A stretch of 64,000 bases of DNA from JAPLJC01 sp052326585 (GCA_052326585.1 JBKQLU010000013.1:19823-83822), one strand, 5' to 3'; positions 50,971-63,016 are shown, numbered from the stretch's first letter. Notes: a model not told the origin generated them from the letters alone. Made by a program: numbers and translations.

Positions 50971-52935
50971 ATGAAAGCTTTTTTTGATAAAGCAGCGATG
51001 CAAAACCATCCATTACGTTTCCTATTAGATTTCCTAGAACAGGAAAAAGCTTTCGAACAAGCTAATAAATATGATGACATGAAATTTGTGGGTTATGCTT
51101 TGGATATAGGCTATGATACAGTTACAATAATTACTTGCGACCCTTATAAAATAGCAGTAGGTGGGGTTCCCAGAAATTCCATCCTTATAATGATTCCCTC
51201 AAATTATGAAGAATTTCCCCCACATTTTACATTACTAAGGGTAGCAGATACAGCCCCTACACCTCTGTCAAAGGAAGTTCAACAAACATATTTTGAGCTA
51301 CAGAAAAAATCGATGCCAGAACTGGATATATTTACTCAAAGTGAATTACAATGGGGGGCATTGAAAACTAGTGTTTTAGGGATGATATACCCCCATCCGG
51401 ATAAATTTGACCAGATAGAATTTTCCGGTGATTTAAATAATTTTGTTAGCGCCCATAAATATAGGGTTTATGCTCCGAATAAAGACTTATTGGATTTAAT
51501 AATTAATTCCTTAGTTCCTAAAGACAATCAATTTTCAATTGGTAATTTAAGATTAACAGAGTGCAGGCTTCCTTTGCCAGACAAACCACTACTAAATATT
51601 CCTGTAATGGTTGCACCTAGCGATTTTATGGGGACACGAACTGCAATGTTTGGTAAGACACGACTAGGTAAAAGTAATGTAGTAAAGCTAATAGCACAAA
51701 GCCTAATTGAAACAACCCAAGAATCAAAAAACGTAGGGCAAATCATATTTGATATAAATGGGGAATATGCAAATGATAATCCTCAGGATGAAAATCTTTC
51801 ATTAGCTAGCGTGTATAAGGATCGTTGCGAAGTATATGCATTAACACCAAAGCCGTCTACTCCTTCAAAGCCCTTGAAATTAAATTTTTATGAATTTCCT
51901 GATCGTTCTCATCAAGTTTTGGGCAGTTTATTAGTAGGAGAAGGGCGTAGCTCAATATACGTGAAAGATTTCATAGGGGCAGAAATACCTTCCCTACAAT
52001 CATTAGCCTCTTTACCTGCCAATGAATTATTGAGAGCAAAGCGAAGGATTTTAATGTATTGGAGCATTTTGATGAAAGGAGGGTTTGCAATAGATGAGGG
52101 TAAGTTAACAAATGGGATTAAGGGAATAGATCCCAAATATAATGCAGATTTAAGATCATTTTTATACCCGGGAAAAACACCTCCAAATATAACCTCTTTA
52201 CATCAATTGGTTTCTGAATTTGAGCATCTTGCAGACTTTATCCGTAATAAAAAAGATGATAACCCTTTATTATCATCATCAAGCGGGAGTAAAAGGCCAC
52301 TTTTTGAGCGTGACGAACGTGCTCTTCTAGAATTCTTAAAACCCTCTGCAGGCAAGGGGCCTGCAATGTTAACAAATTTTAGAATGTATCACGATCAGAA
52401 GGCAGGAGATTTTTCGAATGAAATATTAGCTTTAATTGATGATGGAAAAACGGTGATCTTAGACCTAGGTAATGCAAATCCGGTAGTGATGGAGTATTTC
52501 TCAGAGGAGCTGTCACATACAATATTTAATGAACAAGTAACAAAATTCTCAAACAACAATCTTGGAAATCATTATGTGCAGCTTTATTTTGAAGAAGCAC
52601 ATAACCTTTTTCCTGTGAAAGAGGAGAAGCAAGATATTTATAAAAGAATCGCGAAAGAGGGCGCAAAATACCATATAGGTATGGTTTACTCTACACAATC
52701 AGTTACTACAGTAAATAAAGATTTATTATCGCAGACCGAAAATTTCTTTATTGCCCACCTTTCATCACAAGATGAGGTTAATGCTTTAGGAAAGGTAAAC
52801 TTTGCTTACAATAGTCTTAAAGATGATATTTTGCAATCAAAAACCGTTGGCTATATAAGAATGCTTACTCGTTCTCATAGATTTGTTATTCCGATACAAG
52901 CTCGTAAATTTGAACCTCTGAAGGTTAATAATTAA
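50971..52935 (+). CDS. HerA-like ATPase / DNA translocase
   Basis: This 654-residue protein has an N-terminal HAS-barrel-like region (about 1-200) and a FtsK/HerA ATPase core. Walker A is FGKTRLGKSN (227-236), IIFDINGEYA is the HerA post-Walker signature, YFEEAHNLF (539-547) is Walker B, and MVYSTQS a sensor. HerA forms hexamers that pump DNA and work with a nuclease. The ATG at 50971 is preferred over a GTG at 50959. It sits between the adenine methylase and a NurA-like nuclease gene with 12- and 10-base gaps. Confidence 0.9.
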   Translation: MKAFFDKAAMQNHPLRFLLDFLEQEKAFEQANKYDDMKFVGYALDIGYDTVTIITCDPYKIAVGGVPRNSILIMIPSNYEEFPPHFTLLRVADTAPTPLSKEVQQTYFELQKKSMPELDIFTQSELQWGALKTSVLGMIYPHPDKFDQIEFSGDLNNFVSAHKYRVYAPNKDLLDLIINSLVPKDNQFSIGNLRLTECRLPLPDKPLLNIPVMVAPSDFMGTRTAMFGKTRLGKSNVVKLIAQSLIETTQESKNVGQIIFDINGEYANDNPQDENLSLASVYKDRCEVYALTPKPSTPSKPLKLNFYEFPDRSHQVLGSLLVGEGRSSIYVKDFIGAEIPSLQSLASLPANELLRAKRRILMYWSILMKGGFAIDEGKLTNGIKGIDPKYNADLRSFLYPGKTPPNITSLHQLVSEFEHLADFIRNKKDDNPLLSSSSGSKRPLFERDERALLEFLKPSAGKGPAMLTNFRMYHDQKAGDFSNEILALIDDGKTVILDLGNANPVVMEYFSEELSHTIFNEQVTKFSNNNLGNHYVQLYFEEAHNLFPVKEEKQDIYKRIAKEGAKYHIGMVYSTQSVTTVNKDLLSQTENFFIAHLSSQDEVNALGKVNFAYNSLKDDILQSKTVGYIRMLTRSHRFVIPIQARKFEPLKVNN

Positions 52936-52945
52936 AGGGACTTTT

Positions 52946-54250
52946 ATGCCATATAAACAAGGCGATAGACTGCCAGGCGAAAGAGCTAGCAAATTAGGCC
53001 ACTTAGAGGTTTTAAAAAGCGAGCTCGTTAACGAGTTAATAAAGAAATTTGAGGATAATTCTTATCTTTGCTGCACTTCAAATCCTCTATGGGAACCAAT
53101 CCCTAAAATTGATGCTCCACTCACTATAATTTTTGGAATAGATGGATCTTTGCAATTCATTGAATCTGATGTTTTCCCGTATAAACGACTTGCCTTTGTA
53201 AAGACTGCACTATTACGAGTGGACCAATGGGCCTTATCAAAAGTTAATAAAGAGTCCCCCCATCCTTTGGCTCTTCGAGATATTCTATCCGATTCTGCAA
53301 TTTATCACGCTACAGTATTTCCGTTAAAACATATTTCTATTTCTGGGTTAAATACTTATCATGCGATCCGCAAGATTATTTTCGAATCCGTAAAAGATAA
53401 TTCATTAAATAGTGAGCCTATGGAAACCCTTAAATGGATTGCGTATGAGAAATGGGACGGGAAAAAGAAAAATTTACCTTTGTTTGAATGTCCTCATTGT
53501 GAAAGTGAAAAGGCTACACTGCCTTATGATACTGAGTTGGGCAACTGCCCAAAATGCAACGGAGAATTATTTTTAACTGACATGCTCGGTTTCCACCAAG
53601 ATATGGCACCAGATTTCGCTTCTGATAGTATTGCTACTTCTTATATGCAAATACATGAAGTTTTACTTTTATTTACTGGAATTCGTTATTATTGGGAAAA
53701 AAACAGGGATATTTTAAACAGATGTCTATTTGTTAAAGATGGTCCTTTATCAATTCGTGCCCAATATTCAAAATTAGTTAATCCGATAAGACGCTTTTTA
53801 ACATTTGCACGAGACCAAGGTCATCCAGTATATTTAATCGGACAAGAGAAAAGCGGAAGATTTCATGATCATTTAGAATTGATTGGTAGGGAAGCACCTC
53901 TTGGGCACCTATTTATTCCAGGAGATGTATATATAAAAGAGGAGATTCAACATAGACCTAAATCAGGTGCTGCATATGGGAAGGATACAAATTACGGCGC
54001 GAAGGTATTTTTTAAAATTAGTCCATTTCATCAAATGGTATTGAATATTCCAACTGGTGAATTTGTTCCAAATCCCGTTATATCTAATCTTATAGGAATT
54101 GATAAAATATCTTCAACACTAATGACAATACTTAGCAATCGGTTCGAAGGTGCACTTTTACCGGTAGAACTTGCAAATGGGATCGCATCTTTGTCAACAT
54201 ATCCCTCTTCTCACATTTTAAAGATTTTTATAGAAGCAAAAGGATTATAA
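52946..54250 (+). CDS. NurA-like nuclease with inserted zinc ribbon
   Basis: This 434-residue protein shows NurA-type spacing of metal-binding segments: IIFGIDGSLQF (61-71), LFVKDGPLS (261-269), YLIGQEKSGRF (296-305) and FFKISPFHQMVLNIP near 355. NurA is a 5'-3' exonuclease and endonuclease working inside a HerA ring. A zinc ribbon (C182, C185, C201, C204) is inserted in the middle, not a feature of the archaeal protein I know. Ten bases behind the HerA-like gene, it is its evident partner. The NurA call rests on motifs and context, so moderate certainty. Confidence 0.75.
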   Translation: MPYKQGDRLPGERASKLGHLEVLKSELVNELIKKFEDNSYLCCTSNPLWEPIPKIDAPLTIIFGIDGSLQFIESDVFPYKRLAFVKTALLRVDQWALSKVNKESPHPLALRDILSDSAIYHATVFPLKHISISGLNTYHAIRKIIFESVKDNSLNSEPMETLKWIAYEKWDGKKKNLPLFECPHCESEKATLPYDTELGNCPKCNGELFLTDMLGFHQDMAPDFASDSIATSYMQIHEVLLLFTGIRYYWEKNRDILNRCLFVKDGPLSIRAQYSKLVNPIRRFLTFARDQGHPVYLIGQEKSGRFHDHLELIGREAPLGHLFIPGDVYIKEEIQHRPKSGAAYGKDTNYGAKVFFKISPFHQMVLNIPTGEFVPNPVISNLIGIDKISSTLMTILSNRFEGALLPVELANGIASLSTYPSSHILKIFIEAKGL

Positions 54251-54260
54251 AATTACTCCA

Positions 54261-56795
<2,535 letters not shown>

Positions 56796-57812
56796 GGCCA
56801 GAACCGTGGCGGTGGTGGGGGCCGGCAGTTGGGGCACCACCCTGGCCAATCTCCTGGCAGACAAGGGTCTAAGCGTCCGCCTCTGGGTCCGGGAAGAAGA
56901 GGTCTATGAAGACCTGCAGCGGAACCGGCGCAACCATGCCTTTCTGCCCGGGGTCCGGCTCGCCGCGAATATTGCCTTCAGCCAGGAGTTGCCGGAGGTC
57001 TTGCAAGACGCCACCCTGGTGCTGATGGCGGTTCCCTCCCACGCCTTCCGGGAGGTGCTGCGCGCCATCAAACCCTGGTTCCCCTCCGGCGGGATTCTCC
57101 TGAGCGCCACCAAGGGCATGGAGATGGATTCCCTGCTCACCATGGAGGGGGTGACCCGGGAGGAACTGGGTCCGGAGATCCATTACGCGGTGCTCTCCGG
57201 CCCCAGCTTTGCCATGGAGGTGGCCCAGCGGCAGCCCACCGCGGTGACCATCGCCTCCCGGCAGCAGGAGGTGGCCCAGTTCTTACAGAAGCTCTGCTCC
57301 ACCCCCTACTTCCGGATTTATACCAGCCGGGACGTTACCGGGGTGGAAGTGGCGGGCGCCCTGAAGAATATCTTCGCCATCGGCGCCGGCATTCTGGCCG
57401 GCATGGGCTTGGGAAACAACCCCCGCGCCGCCCTGATCACCCGGGGACTGGCGGAGATGACTCGCCTGGGAGTGCGCCTGGGGGCCAATCGTCTCACCTT
57501 AACCGGAATGGCCGGGGTGGGGGACCTGATCCTTACCTGTACCAGTATCCAGAGCCGCAATTTCCAGGTGGGTTTCAAGCTGGGGCAGGGGCAGACCCTG
57601 GAGGAGATCCTGGGAGCCATGACCATGGTGGCGGAAGGAATCAAGGCCTCCCGGGCGGCGCACCTGCTGGCGGAGAGGCTGGGAGTGGAGGTGCCCCTGG
57701 TGACCGCCATCTACAAGATTCTCTATGAAGGCCTGGCCCCCAAGGAAGCCATTAAAAAACTGATGACCCGGGAACTTAAAGACGAACTGGAAGCCATGAG
57801 CGAAACCTGGTA

Positions 57813-59156
57813 ATGCCGATGAACAACGATCCCATTGCTGTCCAAATTCCCGGACTCGGGGAGCCCAAGGTAAATTCCCCCATATCCCGCGCCCCCATGT
57901 GCACCCGGGATGGGCTCTGCGTGCCCAAGGCCTTTACCCAGGACGACGATAAGGTCCTGGTCTACGATACCCTCGATCACTTTAAGAGCCTGGGGCCTGG
58001 GGAAGAGCCACTGGCCTTTGAAATGGCCGGCCCCCGGGAAAAGATCTATTTTGACCCCTCCAAGGTGCACTGCGCCATCGCCACCTGCGGTGGCCTGTGC
58101 CCCGGCACCAACGACGTCATCCGGGCCATCGTCCTGGAACTCTACTTCCTTTATGGAGTGCGCCACATCTACGGGGTCCGGTATGGCCTGCGGGGATTCA
58201 TCCCTCAATACGGCCACGGGCTGCTGGAACTCACCCCGGAAGCGGTGGCCAACATCCACACCTTCGGGGGCACCATCCTGGGCTCCTCCCGGGGCCCCCA
58301 GGACACCGGCGAGATCGTTGACGCCCTGGACCGCATCGACCTGCGCATCCTCTTTCTCATCGGGGGCGACGGCACCCTGCGGGCCGCCTACGACATCTAC
58401 CAGGAGATCACCCGGCGGGAACTTAGGATCAGCGTCATCGTCATTCCCAAAACCATTGACAACGACATCCCCCTGGTGAGCCGTTCCTTCGGGTTCGACA
58501 CCGCGGTGGAAGAGGCCACCCGCTCCATCATGGCGGCCCATACCGAAGCGGTGGGAGCCCCCAACGGCATCGGCCTGGTGAAGCTCATGGGCCGCTACTC
58601 GGGGTTCATCGCGGCCAACGCCACCCTGGCCCTGCGGGAGGTCAACTTCGTCCTGATTCCCGAAGCCGATTTCGATATCGACGGGGAATGCGGCCTGTTG
58701 GCGGTACTGGAACAGCGGCTCCGGGAGCGGCAACATGCCCTGATCCTGGTGGGGGAAGGCGCCGGCCAAAAATTTTTCCGCCAGCAAGACCTGCCCCGCG
58801 ACCCTTCGGGGAACGTCAAACCGGGAGATATCGGACTTTTCCTCCAGGCGAGGATCCGGAAATACTTCCTGCAGAAAAAAATGGAAGTGAACCTCAAATA
58901 TATCGACCCCAGCTACTTGATCCGCAGCATGCCGGCCAACCATAATGACAGCATCTACTGCGGCTTTCTGGGCCAAAACGCGGTGCACGCCGGCATGGCC
59001 GGCAAGACCGGTATGCTGGTGAGCCGCTGGCACGGCCACTTCATCCACATTCCCATCCAGGCCGCGGCGGGCGGGCGCCAGGAGATGGAACTCAATTCTC
59101 CCCTGTGGCGCAGCGTCGTGGAGTGCACCGGCCAGCCGCCCTTGAAAAATCCGTAA
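57813..59156 (+). CDS. 6-phosphofructokinase family protein
   Basis: This 447-residue protein phosphorylates fructose-6-phosphate in glycolysis. It has the family's GGLCPGTNDVIR (93-104), GGDGT (184-188) and PKTIDNDIP (212-220). The Gly in GGDGT is typical of ATP users, whereas the Lys in PKTIDND is typical of pyrophosphate users; this mixture occurs in the plant/trypanosome-like ATP-dependent group, so ATP is likely but not certain. Length exceeds E. coli PfkA by over 100 residues, again like that group. Its start overlaps the gpsA stop. Confidence 0.9.
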   Translation: MPMNNDPIAVQIPGLGEPKVNSPISRAPMCTRDGLCVPKAFTQDDDKVLVYDTLDHFKSLGPGEEPLAFEMAGPREKIYFDPSKVHCAIATCGGLCPGTNDVIRAIVLELYFLYGVRHIYGVRYGLRGFIPQYGHGLLELTPEAVANIHTFGGTILGSSRGPQDTGEIVDALDRIDLRILFLIGGDGTLRAAYDIYQEITRRELRISVIVIPKTIDNDIPLVSRSFGFDTAVEEATRSIMAAHTEAVGAPNGIGLVKLMGRYSGFIAANATLALREVNFVLIPEADFDIDGECGLLAVLEQRLRERQHALILVGEGAGQKFFRQQDLPRDPSGNVKPGDIGLFLQARIRKYFLQKKMEVNLKYIDPSYLIRSMPANHNDSIYCGFLGQNAVHAGMAGKTGMLVSRWHGHFIHIPIQAAAGGRQEMELNSPLWRSVVECTGQPPLKNP

Positions 59157-59174
59157 GGCGGGAGGCTGCGGGCC

Positions 59175-59639
59175 ATGGAGGCCGGGCACCCCCGGCGCAC
59201 CGGGCCACGCGGCGCCTGGAAAAAAGAGGTGAAGCACACCCAGATGGACCAGACCGCCAGATCTCCCGTGTTCGACTGCCGCCAATGCGGCGATTGCTGC
59301 GCCGGCCGGGGAGGCATCCATGTGCGCCCCCAGGAAGTGGAGGCCATGGCGGCGCACCTGTCCATGCCGGTAGCGGAATTCCGCCGCAATTGTGTGGAGG
59401 CCTCACTTACCGGGCCCCGCCTGAGGGTGGCTGACGAGGTTTGCATCTTCCTTCGGGAGGACAAGCGCTGCCGGGTGCATCCGGTGAAGCCCTTCATCTG
59501 CCGCCAGTGGCCCTTTCTCCCGGCGCTGCTGGTGGAGGCCGACGAACTGGAATACGCCAAGGGCGCCTGCCCGGGCATCGACCCGTCTTGCACGCACATG
59601 GAGTTTGTCGAGGAGGCCCTGAGCCAAGGCAAAAAATGA
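59175..59639 (+). CDS. YkgJ-family cysteine cluster protein
   Basis: This 154-residue protein has the CxxCxxCC-type cluster FDCRQCGDCCAGRGG and later VCIFLREDKRCRVHPVKPFICRQWPF, the YkgJ/Fe-S-cluster-like pattern. It probably binds zinc or an iron-sulfur cluster; function unknown. The ATG at 59175 follows GGAGG by 9 bases; a second ATG at 59244 (MDQTARSP) nearer the conserved part is possible. It lies 18 bases after the phosphofructokinase gene. Confidence 0.85.
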   Translation: MEAGHPRRTGPRGAWKKEVKHTQMDQTARSPVFDCRQCGDCCAGRGGIHVRPQEVEAMAAHLSMPVAEFRRNCVEASLTGPRLRVADEVCIFLREDKRCRVHPVKPFICRQWPFLPALLVEADELEYAKGACPGIDPSCTHMEFVEEALSQGKK

Positions 59640-59641
59640 TT

Positions 59642-59666
59642 AAAGGTGGGCAAAACCCACCATTTA
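59642..59666 (+). terminator. Hairpin at the GC-rich/AT-rich boundary
   Basis: AAAGGTGGG and CCCACCATTT form a stem around CAAAA shortly after the YkgJ stop. The T-run is poor but the symmetrical A/T ends would allow termination from both sides. AT-rich DNA begins immediately after it. Confidence 0.5.
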
Positions 59667-59703
59667 TCAAGTCATTCATTAATGATAATTTACCCATATT
59701 ATT

Positions 59704-60429
59704 ATGGCCCGAAAGCAGCATAAAATGCTCGCATTAGATTATTTCGTTGGTGGTCTGCCAGCAGCCATCCTATTTAAAATGAGCTTAGATGATATTAATA
59801 CATTAATAAACAAATCAGAAGATGATAAAGAAGCATATGGATTAAATGCAGTTGCAGAAATTTGTTTGATTGGTCTCGTTTCATATTTCGAGGGTTTTTG
59901 TAAAAATTAATTTGCATCACTAATAAATATATGTCCTATTATTTTAAGAAATTTAATTGAAAAACGGCCAGATTTGTCTATTAACGTAAGGGACTTATTG
60001 GAATATGATTTTTATTCAAAAAATATATTAGGTTTTTTTCTATCTGAAAAGTTTGATTTTGGCTCCGCAAAGAATATTAATAATATATTTTATGATCTTC
60101 TCAGAATTACACCTTTTCCTAAAGATGATATTATTAAATATGATCAGTTGTTAAATGATAGGAATTTACTTGTTCATCATGCAGGAATATACACCACGAA
60201 ATATCATAGACATGTATTTGTTAAGAAACGAACCATAAACCGAATCTTTTATGATTCATTTATTGTTAGAAAGAAGGATTTCAAAAAATGGGCAACATTT
60301 ATTAATAATATTACTATAAAAATAAACGATATTAGCCGTAAAGCATTGGCAGGTTTTATCGTCAGAGAAAAGATTAAATTATTGAAAGAAAATGAAAAAG
60401 CTTTTGATTATTTAGAATGGACGACATAA
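59704..60429 (+). pseudogene. HEPN-type gene broken by an in-frame TAA
   Basis: A single AT-rich frame of 241 codons is interrupted only by TAA at 59908-59910, reading FEGFCKN-stop-FASLINICP. The C-terminal half has NDRNLLVHHAGIYT, with the R-x4-H of HEPN ribonucleases. The layout resembles large HEPN proteins of defence islands. A C to T change from CAA would create the stop. No ribosome-binding site is clear at the ATG. It is flanked by a hairpin on the left and the TPR gene on the right. Functional loss is likely unless readthrough occurs. Confidence 0.65.
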
Positions 60430-60523
60430 GTAGATGTAATTAATCCAACACTAATTACTTTATGATATGCATTGTTAATATGACAATATCTAACCTATAA
60501 AATAGAGGGGTCTATATACAATA

Positions 60524-61285
60524 ATGCGAATATCCCTTTTAAGGATTTTAATTGGTCTGTTTTTAGTGAATTTGATCCTAACTCCTGTCCTGGCCGCCGA
60601 GCCGCCGGATGCCGCGGCCAGCGCCTTTGCGGAGGGAGTGGCGGCCCTGAACCAGGGCGATAACGCCGCCGCCATCGCTAAATTCACCGCGGCCCTGAAG
60701 CTCGACCCGAACCTGGCGGAGGCCTACCTCAATCGGGGCGTGGCCTACCTGAGGCAGGACCAGCCGCCGGAAGCGGTGGCCGATTTTGATAAGGCCCTGG
60801 AATTGGTGCCAAATTCTCCCGAAGCCCTCTATAACCGGGGCCTGGCCTACAGCCACAGCGGCGTCTATGACAAGGCCCTGGCAGACTATACCCTGGCCTT
60901 GAAATACGCCCCCAGGGACTGGCAGATCCTCTACAACCGCGGCAACACCTACCTGGATCTGGGCCAGGGAAAGGAGGCCGTGGCGGACTACAACCGGGCC
61001 TTGCAGCTCCACCCCAAGACTCCGGAGATCCTCCTGAACCGGGGTCTGGCCTATCTGAGGCTGGGGCAGCCTGAGAAGGCCCTGCAAGACGCGGACGCGG
61101 CCCAGGAACTCAAGGCCGGTTTACCCGTGGCCCAATTCGTCCGGGCCCAGGCCCTGGAAAAGTTGGACCATAAATATGAGGCCATGGCCGCCTACCGGCA
61201 ATTCCTGAATACCGGCGACCCCGGCAAAGACCGGACCATGATGCAGCAGGCTCTGGAGCGCCTCAAACACCTGGAAGGAAAATAA
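60524..61285 (+). CDS. Secreted TPR-repeat protein
   Basis: This 253-residue protein has a signal peptide (ISLLRILIGLFLVNLILTPV, cleaved near LAA) and about six tetratricopeptide repeats from residue 32. Repeat cores such as AYLNRGVAYLRQDQPPEAV, LYNRGLAYSHSGVYDKAL and LLNRGLAYLRLGQPEKAL are clear. TPR proteins form protein-protein scaffolds, here in the periplasm. The first 60 coding bases are AT-rich and the rest GC-rich, so the AT-rich island boundary may run through the signal peptide. GAGGGG lies 14 bases before the ATG. Confidence 0.85.
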   Translation: MRISLLRILIGLFLVNLILTPVLAAEPPDAAASAFAEGVAALNQGDNAAAIAKFTAALKLDPNLAEAYLNRGVAYLRQDQPPEAVADFDKALELVPNSPEALYNRGLAYSHSGVYDKALADYTLALKYAPRDWQILYNRGNTYLDLGQGKEAVADYNRALQLHPKTPEILLNRGLAYLRLGQPEKALQDADAAQELKAGLPVAQFVRAQALEKLDHKYEAMAAYRQFLNTGDPGKDRTMMQQALERLKHLEGK

Positions 61286-61328
61286 CCTCAGAAAGCAGTA
61301 AGCCTTAAGCAGGAAAATTCCCGGCAAT

Positions 61329-61370
61329 CTGCTCACTGCTCACTGCTTACTGCTTACTGCTTACTGCTCA
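61329..61370. repeat. Tandem heptanucleotide repeat, 6 units of CTGCTYA
   Basis: Six uninterrupted units read CTGCTCA, CTGCTCA, CTGCTTA, CTGCTTA, CTGCTTA and CTGCTCA. The array ends 12 bases before the metG start codon and takes up the place where its promoter or ribosome-binding site would be expected. Confidence 0.9.
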
Positions 61371-61382
61371 CTTTTAACTATT

Positions 61383-62927
61383 ATGGCCTACTACCTCACC
61401 ACTCCCATCTATTATGTCAACGCTGAGCCCCACCTGGGCCATGCCTATACCACGGTAGTGGCCGATGCCCTGGCCCGCTTCCAGCGCCTCCTGGGGGTGG
61501 AGACCCGCTTCCAGACCGGCACCGACGAGCACGGGGACAAGGTGGTAGAGGCGGCCCGCCGGGCCGGCCTGCCGGTTAAGGACTTTGTGGACTGCATCAG
61601 CGCCCAGTTCCGCCAGACTTGGGACGAATTGGACATCAGCTACGACCGTTTCATCCGCACCACCGACCCCGACCACCTGCGGGTGGTCCAGGAGGTCCTC
61701 AGCCGGGTCCACGGGCGCGGCGACATCTACTTTGGTGAATACGGGGGCCTCTATTGCTACGATTGTGAAGCCTTCTATCTGGAGCGGGACCTGGTGGACG
61801 GCCTCTGCCCGGACCACCGGACCAAACCCACCTACCTCAAGGAAGAGAACTACTTCTTCCGCATGAGCAAATACCAGGGCTGGCTCCTGGACTATCTCCA
61901 CGACCACCCCGGCTGGATCCGGCCGGAGCGCTACCGCAACGAGGTGCTGGCCTTCCTGCGGGAGCCCCTGGAGGATTTGTGCATCTCCCGGCCCAAGAGC
62001 CGTCTGGAGTGGGGCATCACCCTCCCCTTTGATGAGCGATACGTCACCTACGTCTGGTTCGACGCCCTCCTCAATTACCTTACGGGCTTGGGCTACCGTC
62101 TAGAAATAGATTACCCCAGGTTACAACATTTCTGGCCAGCTCAGCACGTCATCGGCAAGGACATTCTCAAGCCCCACGCCATCTACTGGCCCACCATTCT
62201 GGCTTCCCTCGGGCTCCCGCCTTTCCAGCATCTCAACGTCCACGGCTACTGGCAGCTGGACGCCGGCAAGATGTCCAAGAGCCTGGGCAACGTGGTGGAG
62301 CCCCGGGCCCTGGCGGCCCGATACGGCGTGGACCAGGTGCGTTATTTCTTTCTCCGGGAGATGGTCTTCGGCCTGGACGCCCATTTCAGCCAGGAAGCGC
62401 TGGTCGGCCGCATCAACGCTGACCTGGCCAACGACCTGGGCAACCTCCTGGCCCGCAGCCTGGGGATGGCCTTCAAATACCGGAACGGGGTGGTTCCGGC
62501 CCCCGGAGTACCCGCCGGCTCGGACCAGGAATTAATCCTCCTGGCCCAAGAGACCGCCGGCAACTTTCTCCAGCAGTTCCCCGCCCTGGAATTCACCCGG
62601 GCCCTGGCGGGGGTCTGGGAGTTCATCGGCCACTTGAACCGCTACATCGTCGCCAATGCCCCCTGGGAGCTGGCCAGGCAGCCGGAAGCTGCAGTGCGCC
62701 TGGATACGGTGCTCTACCACCTGCTGGAATCTCTGCGCTGGATCGCCGCCTTACTGCGGCCGGTGATGCCTGGAAGCGCCCTAAAGATGAGCGAGCACCT
62801 GGGTCTGGGCCTGGCCCTGTGGGACCAGCCCCTGCCCCAGGTGCTTAAGTGGGGCCGCCTGCTCCCCGGCGGCTCCCTGAAAACCGGCCCGCCCCTCTTC
62901 CCCCGGATAGAGACTGAGGTGAAGTGA
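61383..62927 (+). CDS. metG: Methionyl-tRNA synthetase
   Basis: This 514-residue class I enzyme charges tRNA-Met. It has the HIGH-type HLGH at 17-20 (AEPHLGHAYTT) and KMSKS at 296-300 (AGKMSKSLGNVV). The connective domain keeps CYDC and LCPDH, so at most a partial zinc knuckle remains. It lacks the C-terminal EMAP-like tRNA-binding domain found in E. coli MetG, placing it in the short class. No Shine-Dalgarno is seen; the heptanucleotide array occupies the upstream region. Confidence 0.95.
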   Translation: MAYYLTTPIYYVNAEPHLGHAYTTVVADALARFQRLLGVETRFQTGTDEHGDKVVEAARRAGLPVKDFVDCISAQFRQTWDELDISYDRFIRTTDPDHLRVVQEVLSRVHGRGDIYFGEYGGLYCYDCEAFYLERDLVDGLCPDHRTKPTYLKEENYFFRMSKYQGWLLDYLHDHPGWIRPERYRNEVLAFLREPLEDLCISRPKSRLEWGITLPFDERYVTYVWFDALLNYLTGLGYRLEIDYPRLQHFWPAQHVIGKDILKPHAIYWPTILASLGLPPFQHLNVHGYWQLDAGKMSKSLGNVVEPRALAARYGVDQVRYFFLREMVFGLDAHFSQEALVGRINADLANDLGNLLARSLGMAFKYRNGVVPAPGVPAGSDQELILLAQETAGNFLQQFPALEFTRALAGVWEFIGHLNRYIVANAPWELARQPEAAVRLDTVLYHLLESLRWIAALLRPVMPGSALKMSEHLGLGLALWDQPLPQVLKWGRLLPGGSLKTGPPLFPRIETEVK

Positions 62928-63016
62928 TCTTTCCGGGAGGGTCCCCGGCGTCCAGGCACCTAGCCGCGTGCCTTGTGAGCGCCGGGTGGAAAATTTCCCT
63001 TGCTTTTCGCCAAGTG

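Noticed and set aside
50146..54250. Type I or III restriction-modification system
   Set aside because: The methylase is D12 class, and the other two genes lack a specificity subunit and the DEAD-type helicase of those systems.
61329..61370. Possible CRISPR array
   Set aside because: Units are 7 bases with no spacers; it is a simple tandem repeat and no cas genes are present.
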